Below are positions 26,976-40,325 of a stretch of DNA of 64,000 nt, one piece after another (within the stretch, counting starts at the first letter, position 1; the number at the start of each line of letters is the position of its first letter). The stretch is from Glandiceps talaboti (taxonomy: Eukaryota; Hemichordata; Enteropneusta; Spengelidae). The position numbers and the translations under genes were made by a program. The stretch lies in NCBI RefSeq assembly GCF_964340395.1, contig NC_135568.1, forward strand, positions 13,573,776-13,637,775. The letters run 5' to 3'. The notes beneath the pieces are model-generated. The model did no database searches. It was not told the DNA's origin and saw nothing but the letters and a program-made list of their open reading frames with translations.

Positions 26976-29900
26976 CCAGTTCTTGAAATCACAATTGCGG
27001 AAGGTATACTTGTTTGTGAGTCCTCTTGTGAAAACAGCTAGTAAGAACACCAACATCCATTGTATATATTATGTTGATTGTTACATTTGAAACAAATAAG
27101 ATTTTTGAAAAAAAACATGATTTTTTTTTTTTTAATTACAGTCACCTGACCCCATATCATCCCACCTGGTCTCGAACTAGCAATGACAGAAGGCATTGGC
27201 ATACCAGCTTCTTTGTCGTGAAAAAAACAAATAAGAACAACAATATATATTTTATTTATTATATGACTTACTGAGAAACATAAAATTCTGGGAAGTAATT
27301 TACTACTAATTGTCCTTTTGTCTAATGAATTATGTTTCCTGTCAGGTTGTAACTTTTGCCAAAGGTGGGCTTCCTGTCCTGAGAAACAAAATAACCTGTT
27401 TGTTCTTATTACAGTAGTGTGACTCAAATGTCGTATCCTGAATGACAGGAAAGCCAGCTGTCTGTATTGTGTGTAAAGTTTATTTAGTCTGTGTGTGAAT
27501 AGGAAGTAAACTTTACATAGAGTGTAGACAACCCCAGTCAGCTATTGTATTTTGTTTTTATGATGTGCACGTTGTACACACAGAAGCATCACAACAACCT
27601 CTTACGTGTGAGTGTAATCACCCGTTAATGGTGTCATATGATTGACGAGATATGTCACACGTAACGAGTGCATCACAGGTTATAAGCGTTTTGCTTACAA
27701 TAATGTAATCTGGAGAAACAATGGAATATTTTTTAAAAAGTTAATTTTTGATGAAACAGGTAATCGTTTTGTACCAGTAGAGATGCTTCCAACAATATAT
27801 ATCATTCCAAAGAGGAAAAATGCAAATGATGTGATATTTCACACGTAACAAATACATCACATCTGATATGAGATCTGTTTGAATTGGAGTAATAGTTAAT
27901 AGAGCGAAAAGTGACAATTAGTTTATGTATTTAGGAAAGCTAATTTTTATGTGAATCACCTCGTCGTTCTGATCGACCTACTGTTTCAAACAATATTTTA
28001 TGTAATTAGTTAAAGGACAAAAGCCAACAATGAATTTTTTGAGAAAAATCAAGTTTTCATGAAATGGCTGATCGTTCTGACCAGGTGAAAATCTAGATTC
28101 TGTTTTTAAACATGTTATTGGCCTGGATGCCCTTGTATAACCTACTATTTCGTATACCATGTATCATTTAAATAGGAGGGAAAAACCAAATAGTAATGAT
28201 TGCATTCCTGTGTACACCATGATGTGATAGGAATATGAATGAGGAGGGGTGGAGGTATCCATACAATGTTTATACAATGTTATACACATGGTACATAGTG
28301 AACAGATTTCAAAAGCCTACAAAAGGTATCACAGTACGTATGTGCGTACATGTATGTACCTACGTACGTACAAGTGTTTTCTGGCCCAAGATTTGATATT
28401 AGGAAGTATTTGGTGTCGGAGTGTATTTCGTCAAACGTACCAGACTGTGAACATTCTCTGGTAAAATTCTGGTAAGAATTGTTAGTTGTTATGAATTTTC
28501 TTTGTAGGTTTGTTTTTGAAACAGTGAAATATCTTTGGTTGTTAAAATACATGTATCAGCAGTAAAGATTAAATGAGTGCAAAAGTGACTGGAAACTTTG
28601 ACCACTTCTGTACCTCTGCAGGTTTTTTTTTGTGTTATTTTATCCTGTGAATCTCAAGATCTCTGTTTACAGTCAATATGATGATTGGGTTAGGGATGAT
28701 TGGATACCACGTTGGCATCTAGACATACTTTTTTTTTGAAGTACATGTTCGAAAGTGTTGATAGTTACTTCATCCTGTTATGTATCATGGAATGTTTACA
28801 TATTATTTAGTGTGTGTTTGTTTTTTTCCACATTTTATAGACGGTGTAGATCAAGTGATTAGGTGGATAATATTCTGTAATGTCATATGAACCTCTGTCA
28901 TTCAGCCGTGTGTGCGGAAACGTTTAATAGATCAATCACATTTGTTTTGCCAGAGTGGAAAAAATATGTCTGGTTTATCAGCAGCTCTGCGCATCCCACG
29001 TCATCGTAGCATATTTACAGTTGTCCCAACCAAATAGTTCAAATCAAACACATGGTGCTACAGTTTGATTTTCTCAGTCGATATCAGTTTTTGTGTTTTT
29101 TTTCTCACGTACCTCAAAATCTCATTACTTTGTTATGTACAGATGTATTTACTCACAAATAATTTTACTGACGTGGTGTCACAAACACATTTCCCTAGGA
29201 GTTGAAACAGATGTGTGCACTGTAAGATAAAAAAACCCCAGGACAACAGTGTTTTTTTTCTTCTTCAGAAATGTTGACTAGCTTCACTCAACTTTCTTAC
29301 TATCTGTTCTTACATTTACTGCTGTAACGAATTGATTATATGGGTGAAAGTAGAAATATTTGACCGACTGTATCTAAGAATTAAGAGACTTCACTAAATC
29401 TGGAATCAAAATAGCTCTCTTATCAGGGCTCTCAACGTTTATTGAGGCACTGCCAAGTCACTAGCTGAAACTGTTTTTCAAAACACAATGTTTACAACAT
29501 TTTGCTGGTTATAATGCTTCATTTTTCACAAACCAAAATTTAATTTTTTTTTTTTTTTGGAAAATTCATGTATTATTGATTTTTATGGGGAAAAAGTAAA
29601 TTTCAAATTTTCTGATGAGATATCTGACATTTTTATCCAGAGTCCAGGAACATTTATATTTTTGAGTAATGGCTTTAGTTTTCATCCTTTCACCAACCAC
29701 ACAAATATATCAAATAAAATCATAAGATGTATTTATTTAGGGTATTAGGCGAGTGAGTGTAGCAGAACTAAAAAAGTAATTGAAACCATTGTTTTGATTG
29801 ACGCTTCAAACATCTCATCAAACAAGCGAAAATGATAAAAGTTTGAAAAAAATTAAACATCAATCATAACCATTTCTTTAACTCACTCCATGTCAAAAAA

Positions 29901-30848
29901 AAATTTTTGCTCATGGCAAATTATTCTGTAGCGGAATTGAAACTATTTTTCTGAGAGAAATATTTTTTTTAAAGTGAATTTTGTTGTTACAGCTTGTTTG
30001 TAGATACATGCACTTTGTTGGTGAACAAATTGCTATAGGTAATCATTGACTAAGCCACTGTTGAACTCTAGTGTACCCTCTAAGCCAATTTGACGTGCCA
30101 CTGACACACACAGTCACAAAAATTTGGTGTTCTCCTATCTCTTACTATGTAGTGACTCACAAGAAATGTCATGCTTTCTCATTTTGACTCACAACAACAA
30201 AATTTGGCTATGTATCATTAGAGGGTACTACTAATGAGACAGTAGTACTATTGTGTAAAACTGCATAATAAAAATTATGTGCACTTTTAGAGTATTAAAT
30301 GTCTCCTCGAAAATGGGTAGACCTCCTTAAATGTTGCTTCCTAACTTTTAAGCTCAGTAAGGAAATTTATTGTGGAAATGTTGATAAATTGTGTCAATAA
30401 AACTTTCTGGTTGTTGACTCTGTTTTACACAGCAGCTCCTTTGTATTGGGTACACAACAATATACAAGTAGCTTATCTTATCATGTAAGTGGACCATGTT
30501 TATTGCGTTCCTAGGTGCTGGTTGGACGGCAATATTGACGTACATGTAATTGTATATTACTGACGTGGCAGCCTGCGTTGAGTGAATGTTCTCTAGAACA
30601 CTGCCTATCAAATTAGAAACAGTCCACAAATTGGGCCATTTTGTGTTTTTCTCACAGCTTGTAGAACAATAGTACCTGGGGAAAGGTAACCGAACAGTCA
30701 AAGACCTGACTTTATTGAATTCCTTCGACTGTGTTGTATACTGCACGTAGGCACTAACCTATTATCATATTTATAAAGCATTTACCCATGCACAGGGTCA
30801 TTACAGAACATCCTTTATTGAGCTTCACTTCCAGCCAACCAGAATCCT

Positions 30849-30901
30849 ATGCAAATTAGGTGATGTTTTTCCTGGTTGTAATTTGCATGAATTATGCAAA
30901 T
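30849..30901. promoter_or_regulatory. Cluster of three POU octamer motifs
   Basis: ATGCAAAT at 30849-30856, ATTTGCAT at 30881-30888 and ATGCAAAT at 30894-30901, all exact, 136-190 bp before the ATG of the candidate TRAK first exon. Octamers are known POU-factor sites. A promoter role is inference. Confidence 0.45.
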
Positions 30902-31036
30902 GAGGAAAATGCAGAGTGACAGGAAAACAGATAGGTTGTTTAGTGTATGTTATGATGTGCGGCGAGTAGACCATGTTTATGCTTAGCTAGTAGTTGTGAA
31001 AAACGTTCTATTCAGTTGTTGTAGTTCTATGCTTTG

Positions 31037-31187
31037 ATGATGTGTCGCTTCTGCCAAAAAGATGTCCACCCAAAGGACGACAAAGTACACATGGGTCCCA
31101 CTTTTAAGAAAGTGGAAGTCACTAATGTGTATGCACAGGAGGATGTTGTCTTTAAGATGGAAAATCTCACACTTCAAGTGAAGAGAG
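31037..31187 (+). CDS. TRAK1: Candidate alternative first exon of TRAK
   Basis: Tandem ATGs at 31037 and 31040 open 50 codons beginning MMCRFCQKDVHPKDDKVHMG, ending LTLQVKR plus one base before a good donor (gtaaat at 31188). The phase-1 end joins exactly to the TRAK exon at 40326, giving ...QVKR-A-LCAERV. The codon mix looks coding (charged, few low-complexity runs) unlike the surrounding AT-rich DNA. A CxxC with a following His is visible, but no known domain. Vertebrate TRAK1 has alternative N termini joined at this same LCAERV point, which makes the role plausible. The phase match alone has a one-in-three chance. It could instead be an exon of an unrelated gene. Confidence 0.5.
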
Positions 31188-33589
31188 GTAAATTATGTTC
31201 TTTTTGGTGTTTTGTTTTTGGGGGTATTTATTGTCACTTTTGTGGTCAAAATAAGTTGATAATGGTACACTTGAAGGTTGTCAAAACTAGGGATGGTCTG
31301 AAAATCGGTACTTTATTTCTGATTTAGGATAAATATGAATTGCAGTAGGTCAATGTCCATGTTATAGTTATATATTTTAAGTTTGTAATTCATTAAATTG
31401 GGTGTGTGTTTTTTTAAAGTGCTAACTTTTTAGACACAGGAAACAAATTGACCTGGTAAGAAATTCTGTCAGAAAACCAATCTTGAACGGTAAAAAATTA
31501 AAATCATTTTGTAGAAAAAGACTCGAAAAATTTCGAAAAGTGAAAAACCCAAACATTTTTAAATTAAGAAAATTGAATTTTACTGCAGGAAAAGAAGCAC
31601 ATATAAGTATCAGACTGCATGGCACTGAGTAAACTAACTGATATGACAAATAGCTGAAACTCGAGATGCGTGGCCTAGATATTTAGAAAGTTTTACGTAA
31701 TGAAATTGGAGAAAACATTTAATCATGGCAGGCATTTTTTATCTATATACCAGTACCATAAATAATATGTATGGATGTATCTGTTGTTGATAGAAGTAAC
31801 TGAAGCTTGCTATTGCCACCACAAATAGTTTTAAATTATTAAATTTATGACAATTATGCCACACATGTTGTTGATGCTGTTGTACATAAATCTGTGGACA
31901 AAATAATTTTTTTTTTTTGATAAAATATTAAGCGTCTCCAGCTTTGATAACAGAGAAAGGAATGTGTCAGCATGCAAGAATATTATGGTTGATGGATTTG
32001 CAAACTGTAACTTATGACACGAGCATGAAAATTATATCGTCTACAAGACAGACAGCCAGAGATAATACTGCATATATTTGTATATGATGACATCATAAAA
32101 GATGACATTTCGTCCTGAGGCATCTCTGTTTTAATGTCTTCGCATATGTTATGCCATATGTTAATGTAAGTCCAGGGTGAATGAACGGATAGATTGAAAA
32201 TTGAAAATTGTGGCAAGATGTTCCAAGCTTTTGACCATAAAAGTTGAAATGAGAATGTTTTTCTTATTTTCCCCTCCATTTTCTGAGGTTGCATGTAGAT
32301 TGAGGATGATAATTGATATGTTTGTTGTATTTTGAAAAATAGGATGAAAATGTGATAAGTGACTATAGAGATGGCTGATGTAAACAACTCGGCCCAAAAT
32401 GTCTCCAAAATGTTGCAAGTCTTATCATAGATATTGAATTAAGAATTTTGTTCCTATTTTCATAGATCGTAGATCATTTACGATGGTCGTTTTGTTGTTT
32501 TGAAAATAAGTATGAAAATATGACATACAGAATATTTAGATGCAAAATGTTACATTGAAAGCAAATTTTTTTTGTTAAAAATGACAAGTCAAGCACAGGT
32601 AAACATGTACGTGTATACTTTCACTAAACACCTGCACGTACAAAACGTAGTCTTTCTTCTTACAACACTGAAGGCCAAGGTTATCTAGACTATATATCTC
32701 TTGTATTTATTCAAATTCACATAGCCATCAAAATGTAACATCCCTACATTGCATGTAAGGTTGAATGATCCACATAGACATCTTGTGTTGTTGAGCCGAA
32801 CCATAAAATTAAAGAGGTTGGTAAGGTAGCATATTTTGGGAGGGGTCAGTCTTTGAAATATAAGTAAAACACAGGTAAAAAGAAAATGAATTGGTGTTTA
32901 GCAAATTTGTTCACTTTTAATAACTATAGAATACTAATAATTTGTTTTTTTCCAATGATATAAACTAAAACAGCACAAAAAACACAAACAAAATAACAAA
33001 CCCTAAAAAACAGATTAGTGTTATAAATAAATATATACTAATTTGTTGTTCCAATATAAACTAAAAAACAAAAACAAAGGAAGTAACACGGTAGCAAAAT
33101 TTAATAGAGAGACTAAAAAGAACAAAGGTTCATGACTGGCTATTGCCTGAATGAAGTCATGAATATGTAAATGACTGTACCAGGGACACGATTCAGACAG
33201 TGTGTGTTCATTGAAGCGGTTAACACAACTTTGAACTTTTAGTCAGCCTCAAAATTGCTGTATGGCTTTGATTTTGTGACATTTAATGCCAAGAGATGAA
33301 TTAAAGGAAACAAATACAAAATACGAAATATCTATTTTCTATCTTAGACATCATTAACACGTAAACTAAAATGCTTATTTTTGAAATGACATGTAGGGAA
33401 TAATTTTTCCATTGCTAAAAATTTAAAAATACCATAAAATTTGGCACCAATTGTAACTTGTAAGTGCAAGTGTTTTTGTTTGTGCATTTATCAACTTACT
33501 AATTGCACTTATTGAAATGGTCAAATCTTGCAGTCAACATGTGAATATTCTGTTCTCTGCATGTCAAGATACATCATTAGATGGTCTTA

Positions 33590-33745
33590 CCTCCTAGCCC
33601 TTGCGTTGATAGAGGGTACAACCAGCTAACAATGTATCTCAACAGCTCAGTGACGAGGGGCTAGGAGGTACGACCAGCTAACTATGTACCTCAACAGCGT
33701 AGTGATATGGCCGTACAACCAGCTAACAATGCATCTCAACATTGC
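33590..33745. repeat. Three ~60-bp imperfect repeats
   Basis: tacaaccagctaacaatgta and tctcaacagctcagtga recur three times. ctcctagccctt at the left and aggggctaggagg between copies 1 and 2 form an inverted repeat. Confidence 0.75.
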
Positions 33746-35635
33746 AGTGTACAGGGTAGCACGTCAAAATAAACATAAAAGCATGTCCACTAAAAATTAA
33801 ATTAGAGGAAACACAATTTACCTTTTGAGTGTTACATGGCCTGATGACCTAATATCAACAGATTGTCCTAGATATTATGTCCTATTTCAACAACCAGTCA
33901 ACTAACTTATTATGTTACTGTGATACAGTAACATTGCATAATGATAACAACACAGTTGGAAATAGTAGTTTTTATCAATTCAGAAATCAGTTACCTGGTA
34001 GTTGAGCCTTCGGTTTTCTAAGATAGACACAAACTCAAACTATTGTTGCAACATGTTGATACAACTATGATAAGCTATTGAATGGATGTTGGTTTAATTA
34101 TAGTCTCAGTAGGGAGGCATCTCTCTGAAAACTATTAGAGTTATACAAGAACTTACAGTGCTGTTTTGGGACTTCCAATGTTTATACTACGGTATGTTGA
34201 TCACAGGGTGATTAGAATCACACAACAGAGGAACAGCTATCACCCACTTGTGTAAATCTACTATATTGAAGAACACTAGATTTAGCTTATGTTTATCGTA
34301 GTAAACTGAAGACCGGATTACCAGTGTCGTAATGTACTAATTTGTCAGGCTTTACTCAGTTTAATACGGGTATGGATGACAGATATTTGGGTTGTACGAT
34401 AGAGACAGTCATTAAATAGTTTTGCCATCTCTAGAACTGTTGCAGGTATGGTTGTTGATTATTTTGTCAGGTTTCCTTCACTCTATACGGGTATGGTCAT
34501 AGATTTGGGTTGCCAAGTAGAGAGAGTAGATTGAGAGACTCATTAACTTGTATATTGTTAATCAGTGACTGACATAAGTGCCAAAATGAGAAACCTTTCA
34601 GCCAACAGAGAATGGAGCAGAGATAAAGTGTTTAGGCCAAATAATTTTTTTTTTTTGGTTCCGGTTACCTGACCCCACCTAGTTTTTCACGCCAACCCTA
34701 AACTTTTTTTTTTATACATATTTGAGGGAAAAATAAATAAAATCATGAAAATCGTGAAGTCTCGCAAGAAATAGTGCTCGCGGAAACTGAAATCAATGAA
34801 AAAAGACAGTATAAAACTGTTCTTCCAATCTGCAATGTACATCTGATGAGAAGAAACCAATAACACAGAGACCATATGGAAAACATAATTACCTGAGCTA
34901 GACACTCACATATATGAAAAAAAAAAATTAAAAAATAAAATAAAAAATCTACCTACCCCACCTATTCTAAAATTGAATGTAATCACAACCACACACTTTT
35001 TTTTTTTTTACACCTTATGAGATTTCTTACAAACAATTGTGAATGTTAGTGTTGACTAAGATCAATAGTGAAATTGATCAAGTTTAAGTGAATTTAACAA
35101 AGAAAAACAAAAAAACAAAACTTGAAATGGGTAATGTAACCCAGAGTGAACTTTTGACAAAATTATTTATTACATATATGAATCATTACTAATTTTTTTT
35201 TTGTTATCAAAGAAAAAGAAAGAGGGTAATGTTCTGGAAAATATAAAATTTAACTAAATTTTATCAAATGAAAGTTGTAATTAACTGTGCAAAACTAATC
35301 AGAAAGTGCTATGTAATATGTTCATCAACTTGTTTGTATTCAAGAAATTTGAAAATCTATTCTTTTGCCAAAGCTGGAACGCTTGTTATGGCGGCCATTT
35401 TGTATCTGAAATGTTACGAGAGTTGAGAACTTTCTTCTCGTTACTTGTTGGAAAGGCCAAAATGTCAGCAAACCTCTTAAACTTTTTTTTGAAATGTGTA
35501 ATTTCCAGTCACATGAGCTTGATTGAAATATCACAGCTATAAAGTAGATATGTTATAAAAATGTCAAGAATTTCATAATGTTATCTGTACTGTAAAATTA
35601 TATAATTAATCATGGCTGACAGTGATAACTTTGAA

Positions 35636-35648
35636 TGACCTTTGACCT
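35636..35648. promoter_or_regulatory. Perfect DR1 nuclear-receptor element
   Basis: TGACCTTTGACCT, two TGACCT half-sites with one spacer base, the known HNF4/RXR/COUP-TF consensus on the minus strand. Chance occurrence or a repeat origin cannot be excluded. Confidence 0.35.
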
Positions 35649-35875
35649 CATAGCTATGATAAGAATATCAAACATCCAGGCTAAATTTAGTCATGTGTAT
35701 TGATTTCATATCAATCAAATTTTTAATAGACAAAAAGTTTTTGAAAAGTCGTGGTATACTGTTTTAAAACTGTCTTAGTCTAGTCCTTGCATGGAATCAT
35801 TATGATTTACACCTCCACTCACAAAAAGACCATGTTGGCATCCAGACTATTACTACCTGGACTCTGCTGTAACTG

Positions 35876-35896
35876 CCCCCCCCCCCCCCCCCCCCC
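35876..35896. repeat. Poly(C) run of 21
   Basis: Uninterrupted cytosines in AT-rich DNA, an i-motif or G-quadruplex-prone homopolymer and a likely sequencing weak spot. Confidence 0.95.
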
Positions 35897-36540
35897 ACCT
35901 TAAACCAAAAATATTACAATTTTGATTTGAAAACTGCCAAGAAACTATGGCTGTCAAAGTGCGCCCTCACAGGTCAGACTGGTGTTAGGCAATTCAAGAT
36001 AAAGGTATCATTGGGATATTCAACAAGGATTTGCTAGTATCATTTCTGGTTTTATCTTAATCTTAGTCTGATCCCCTTAGAGAAAGAAAGATAGTTACTT
36101 GGCTCAAACTGAGATGAGATTCTAAACCCCTGGAATGCACCAACAGTCATTTGTTGATAACTTGCTAATAGCAAGTTTTGTTGTGTGTAGTTAGTGAGTA
36201 TACGTTGTTGTCTAGACAAGTTCACAACATGCACAGTGCATGTTCACAAGTGAAATTTTTGTCCAATTCATACCAAGTCAAGACCACAGGTGCATGTAGG
36301 TTGTATTATTCTGACGCATAAACTTGTAAACACTTTTTCTCCAACACTCAAAATTGTAATAATGTCTGCGCAAAGTCCATCTCTAAGTAAAATTCTGTTC
36401 ATTAGACAGATTTGTGAGAATATACATGAAAACTTGTTATAAGGTATCTTTCTGCTTCAAAGAATGATTACTGCCCTGAAATGTCTGTTTCCTAAAAACA
36501 CATGATGACGTGTACTGCTTATTTAACTAAAATTAACTCT

Positions 36541-36766
36541 GTTGTCCTAAAAGTTGTCACCAAAGACACCTTAAGTTTGTAGAAATTACACCCATCTCTT
36601 GTCCTAAATGTTGTCAACAAAGACCCCTTAAGCTTGTAGAAATTACATTCATCTCTTTTGTCCTAAATTTTGTCAACAAAGACCCCTTAAGGTTGTAGAA
36701 ATTACATCCATCTCTTGTCCTTAATTTTGTCAACAAAGACCCCTTAAGCTTGTAGAAATTAGACTG
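36541..36766 (+). repeat. Four ~58-bp tandem repeats
   Basis: tgtcctaaatgttgtcaaca, aagaccccttaagcttgtag, aaattacattcatctct repeated with a few changes each. Confidence 0.88.
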
Positions 36767-38442
36767 ATAAATGTCTACTTCAAATGTAGACAGGAAGGCT
36801 AAAATTAGAGCATATATTATCTAATTTGCAACTGATTTATTTACTGAGTGGCTTTGTTATCTCAGCAGGTACTTCACACTAGAGTTGATGTTTAACTTCT
36901 TCCATAACATTATCTTGGTGTATTGACATAGGGAGTCTTCAAATAAACTACCAGACAGAATCATACCATGACCATGATATCAAGTTTATATATATTGTAT
37001 TTATATCATGTTTTGCTGACTCGGCATACATTTCGAGGTGGGAATTTTTTTTTTAGGTATTTTGAAAATGAATGAATTTTCTTTTTTTTTTTTAAATCCA
37101 CGTATCACCTGTTGGTAAAATGTAGATTTATTATTAAAAAAGTTAGAAGAGTCAATCACATGTATATAACCCAAAATGAAGATTCATAATATTTGCATGT
37201 ACATGATGCAGCTGATTGTTTTAGCAACGCAAAATGAAAACTTGGAGTACAGATGACAGTTTGATTATGAGCGTTGTTTAGAAATATGGAGAGATGTGTG
37301 TAGAAATGCCGTACCATTCTGTGATAGTGTAATAATAAATTATAATATATTTTATTACCATTATGCATTTTTTTTTTTAAATGTGATGTCACTTTAAACA
37401 AAGACTGGTGACATACGACAAGAATAAAACTGTTAAAACTGTTAAAACTGTGCAATAGTTAAAAGGTTATCATGACAGTGACTGAACGGCAGTGGGAAAA
37501 AACTGTTGCTAAAACATACAGACTTGACTTTTAAATAGTACTATTGTTACAAGACCACCTAGTTAAAGAATATGTACTCAAAATATTGATGATTTTACAA
37601 ATACTTGGGAGCTTTATTTATAAATCTACAGTTTTATCTTGAAATCCATAGTTACCCCAGTATATCATCAGTATATAATACATTTATTTATTAAATTTAA
37701 ATGTCGCAAACCACATAGTTGGAGACACTGAAATTATTCAAGGACAAAATGGCTGTCTACTCCTATCAACAAATCAGATAGTACCTCTCTCACCAAGCCT
37801 GGACTTACACAATAAGTCGTTATACCTACCCATAGCTACCTACTTGTACTTTGAACAGTCCTTATCATATCCACTCTGTACCACAACGCCAATGTCCAGG
37901 TGAGGGAGTGCCATGACACATGTGTGTTACAAGGTGTGTTGTTATACACCCAGGATATTGACATGATATCCAAGTAATCCCTATTTTGTTGTCATCTGAT
38001 GTGCTTGCGCTGACATTCACAGCATGGGTGTACAAATTATACATCAACATTCACAGTTTTCTGTCATTCTCCTACTCGTAATCAAACATGCGAGAAAACG
38101 GTATGTATCAGTAGTTTGACATCAGAGTTAAATTTAGGTCATTGCGTTGACGTATCGGTCAATTTCACGACTGTACATACCAGTAGAGTCAATTTGAGTG
38201 TTAATATTTTTCGGTCGATTCATAGAATCTTTAGACTTTTTCGTCTCCATAGTACATGTATATTACATGTACTTTTTATATATGGTAATGTTATAACCTA
38301 TGTACAATTGGTCTATTTGATATTTTGTGTGTAAGTATTGTAACAGTTCCATAGGATTACCTAACAACATTCACCCTGTGTTTAGGTATGAATATGCATA
38401 TGTTATTTTTATTTTATTTTTGTGTACATTTTAGAATATTTG

Positions 38443-38444
<2 letters not shown>

Positions 38445-38485
<41 letters not shown>
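38445..38485. repeat. Poly(T)31 followed directly by poly(G)10
   Basis: Homopolymer junction, T at 38445-38475 then G at 38476-38485. Length is uncertain in any read technology. Confidence 0.9.
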
Positions 38486-38488
<3 letters not shown>

Positions 38489-38798
38489 GTGGGTATACAC
38501 AGAGGATGACACATAATATGGATGGCAGTAGACTTTATATAAATCTGAACAAAGTTGATTCCAATTGTGGTATACCGGTAGTTAGAAATGTCAAAAATTG
38601 CCAAGAGAGGGGAGAATGGGGATCACCAACATCTGATGTCTTCATGGGTTAAAAAAATTAAAACATGAACGAAACTTTATATTTAAAATGTCATATTTGT
38701 TGGTAGTCCTGAGTCAGTAGTCTCCTATTCAGTGTCAAAGCAAGCCGGCCACATACAAATGTCTGTTTATGTAATGTAATTTGAATATGAATGAATCA

Positions 38799-38814
38799 AT
38801 TTGCATATGCAAAT
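38799..38814. promoter_or_regulatory. Palindromic POU octamer pair
   Basis: ATTTGCATATGCAAAT is a perfect 16-bp palindrome of two abutting octamers, related to the dimeric MORE site of POU factors. It lies 334 bp upstream of the candidate first exon at 39148. Confidence 0.45.
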
Positions 38815-39147
38815 TACAGCTTGGAATGCCAAGTACACTTAATTAGACTGAGATGACAATAGATGTTGTAAAATAAGGAAATATTGATCTGAAGTCTGTG
38901 TATACGTTTATTGACATGTGGATTCCGCAGCGTTGTTATTGTTTTGAAAGCAGTCTTGCAGACGTTTGGTTTTGTTGTCGTCAATAATTTAGTAGATATT
39001 GATTGCTGACATCAAAACAAATAAAATAGTACCTCCAGGGGTGTCGTTTAAAGGTCTTTCCAAAAACTTAGAGGAGTGAAAATGTGACTGTATCGTTTGA
39101 GGGTTGTGTTCGTGGTGTGACTAAGTTTGTAGTACATTTTGGACAAC

Positions 39148-39271
39148 ATGGCTGAGAAAAGGAAGAACCTGTTGGAGTCAAAGTTGTATGTGTGGACATG
39201 TTATAGAGCTAAACAGTGGTTTAAAGGAAAGTATTCTCCCGATGGTGAGAAGGAAGAAATGGTGACAACTG
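39148..39271 (+). CDS. TRAK1: Candidate alternative first exon of TRAK, proximal
   Basis: ATG at 39148 sits in a good start context (acaacATGg) and opens 41 codons, MAEKRKNLLESKLYVWTCYR onward, to a donor gtgagg at 39272. It ends in phase 1 and so fits the exon at 40326 in frame (...EEMVTT-A-LCAERV). It is 1.05 kb upstream of that exon, with no stop between ATG and donor. The peptide is basic with two Trp and no recognised domain. A perfect palindromic POU octamer lies 330 bp upstream. With the 11-codon microexon included, the protein would be 812 aa. Expression data would be needed to separate this start from the one at 31037. Confidence 0.5.
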
Positions 39272-39716
39272 GTGAGGGTCTTGAGAATGATGTGGCGTGG
39301 TTTCTAGTAGTACAACTTGACGTGTGATACTGTTTGTCTGGTTCTTTTGTCCTGTTTGGTTTATACTACATTTCTTGTACATGAATTCTGGACTCTCATT
39401 CTCAAGTTTAATTTACTGTGTTGGGTTTTGCTAGAACAGTTATGTTCCTAAGTTGATTGTCATTGTGTTTAGTACTATTACTGAAAATAGAAGAAATTAT
39501 GTAAAAGAGAAAGCGTTTGTTTTGTTGTGAAGACGTGAAACCCTTTGTAGCAATACTGATATCTCTAAGAGGGACTTGGTACTGAGCTTTGTAGCTGTTA
39601 AACACTTTTGTTGCATTTTATGTATGTTGTTTGTCTATGTTTGTCAATGTTATATGTATATGTATATGGATATGTGTATACATTGTATATTGGTGTGGAT
39701 GTTTTTTTTTGTATTT

Positions 39717-39718
<2 letters not shown>

Positions 39719-39763
<45 letters not shown>

Positions 39764-39935
39764 GTACGTGTATGTGTGTATGTATGTATGTATGTATGTA
39801 CATTTTTTGTATGTATGTATGTATGTATGTATGTATGTATGTATGTATGTACATGTATGTATGTCTGTCTGTCTGTCTATATAGGTATGTATGTATGTAT
39901 GTATGTATGTATGTATGTATGTATGTATGTATGTA

Positions 39936-39966
<31 letters not shown>

Positions 39967-40012
39967 ATGTATGTATGTATGTATGTATGTATGTATGTAT
40001 GTATGTATTTAT
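39719..40012. repeat. (GT)n and (TATG)n microsatellite ahead of the first shared TRAK exon
   Basis: About 290 bp of almost pure alternating purine-pyrimidine: (GT)n at 39719-39760, then TATG units with small GTCT and ATAG interruptions. It ends 310 bp before the exon at 40326. Cys/Met/Val and Tyr/Ile/His/Thr frames here are artefacts. Confidence 0.95.
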
Positions 40013-40325
40013 GATCAAATAGTACATTACATAGTTCAACTACAAACAGTGCAAAACTTATTACCTGCATTTTACTTATAAAGGCAGAAATACATGTAAC
40101 AGATTTTCCTTGGTGCTATATGATGTGCCAATACTTCAGATTTAGCAAATTAGAATTGTATATTTTACATTTTCAAGTTTGGAAATTTTGTGAAAGGTCT
40201 ATATTTATCTATTGTGTGTATTTGTAAGTTTTGACTTTATGTAATCAGAATTTGTTTTAAATTTATTGTTGAATCTTACACTTAAAAAAATATCTAAATT
40301 TGTCTTGTTTTTTTTTTTATCACAG

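Larger units (their letters stand above)
20485..31036. other. Long noncoding stretch upstream of TRAK candidate first exon
   Basis: About 10.5 kb without a recognisable gene. Apart from the CCAAT triplet, the weak exon at 22801, the trinucleotide tract at 26818 and the octamers, I see only AT-rich sequence with homopolymers. It may be intergenic or a 5' intron of TRAK. Confidence 0.5.
31188..38790. other. TRAK1: Putative long first intron of TRAK
   Basis: If 31037-31187 is a first exon, this is its intron. It holds the repeats at 33590 and 36541, the poly(C) and poly(T)/(G) runs, and a DR1 site. No other exon-like sequence recognised. Confidence 0.45.

Noticed and set aside
30354-30746. 130-codon minus-strand frame
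   Set aside because: No motif or family likeness, mixed composition expected by chance, and no splice context.
39576-40081. Frames rich in CVCV, MYVC and HTYI
   Set aside because: They are translations of GT and TATG microsatellite sequence.
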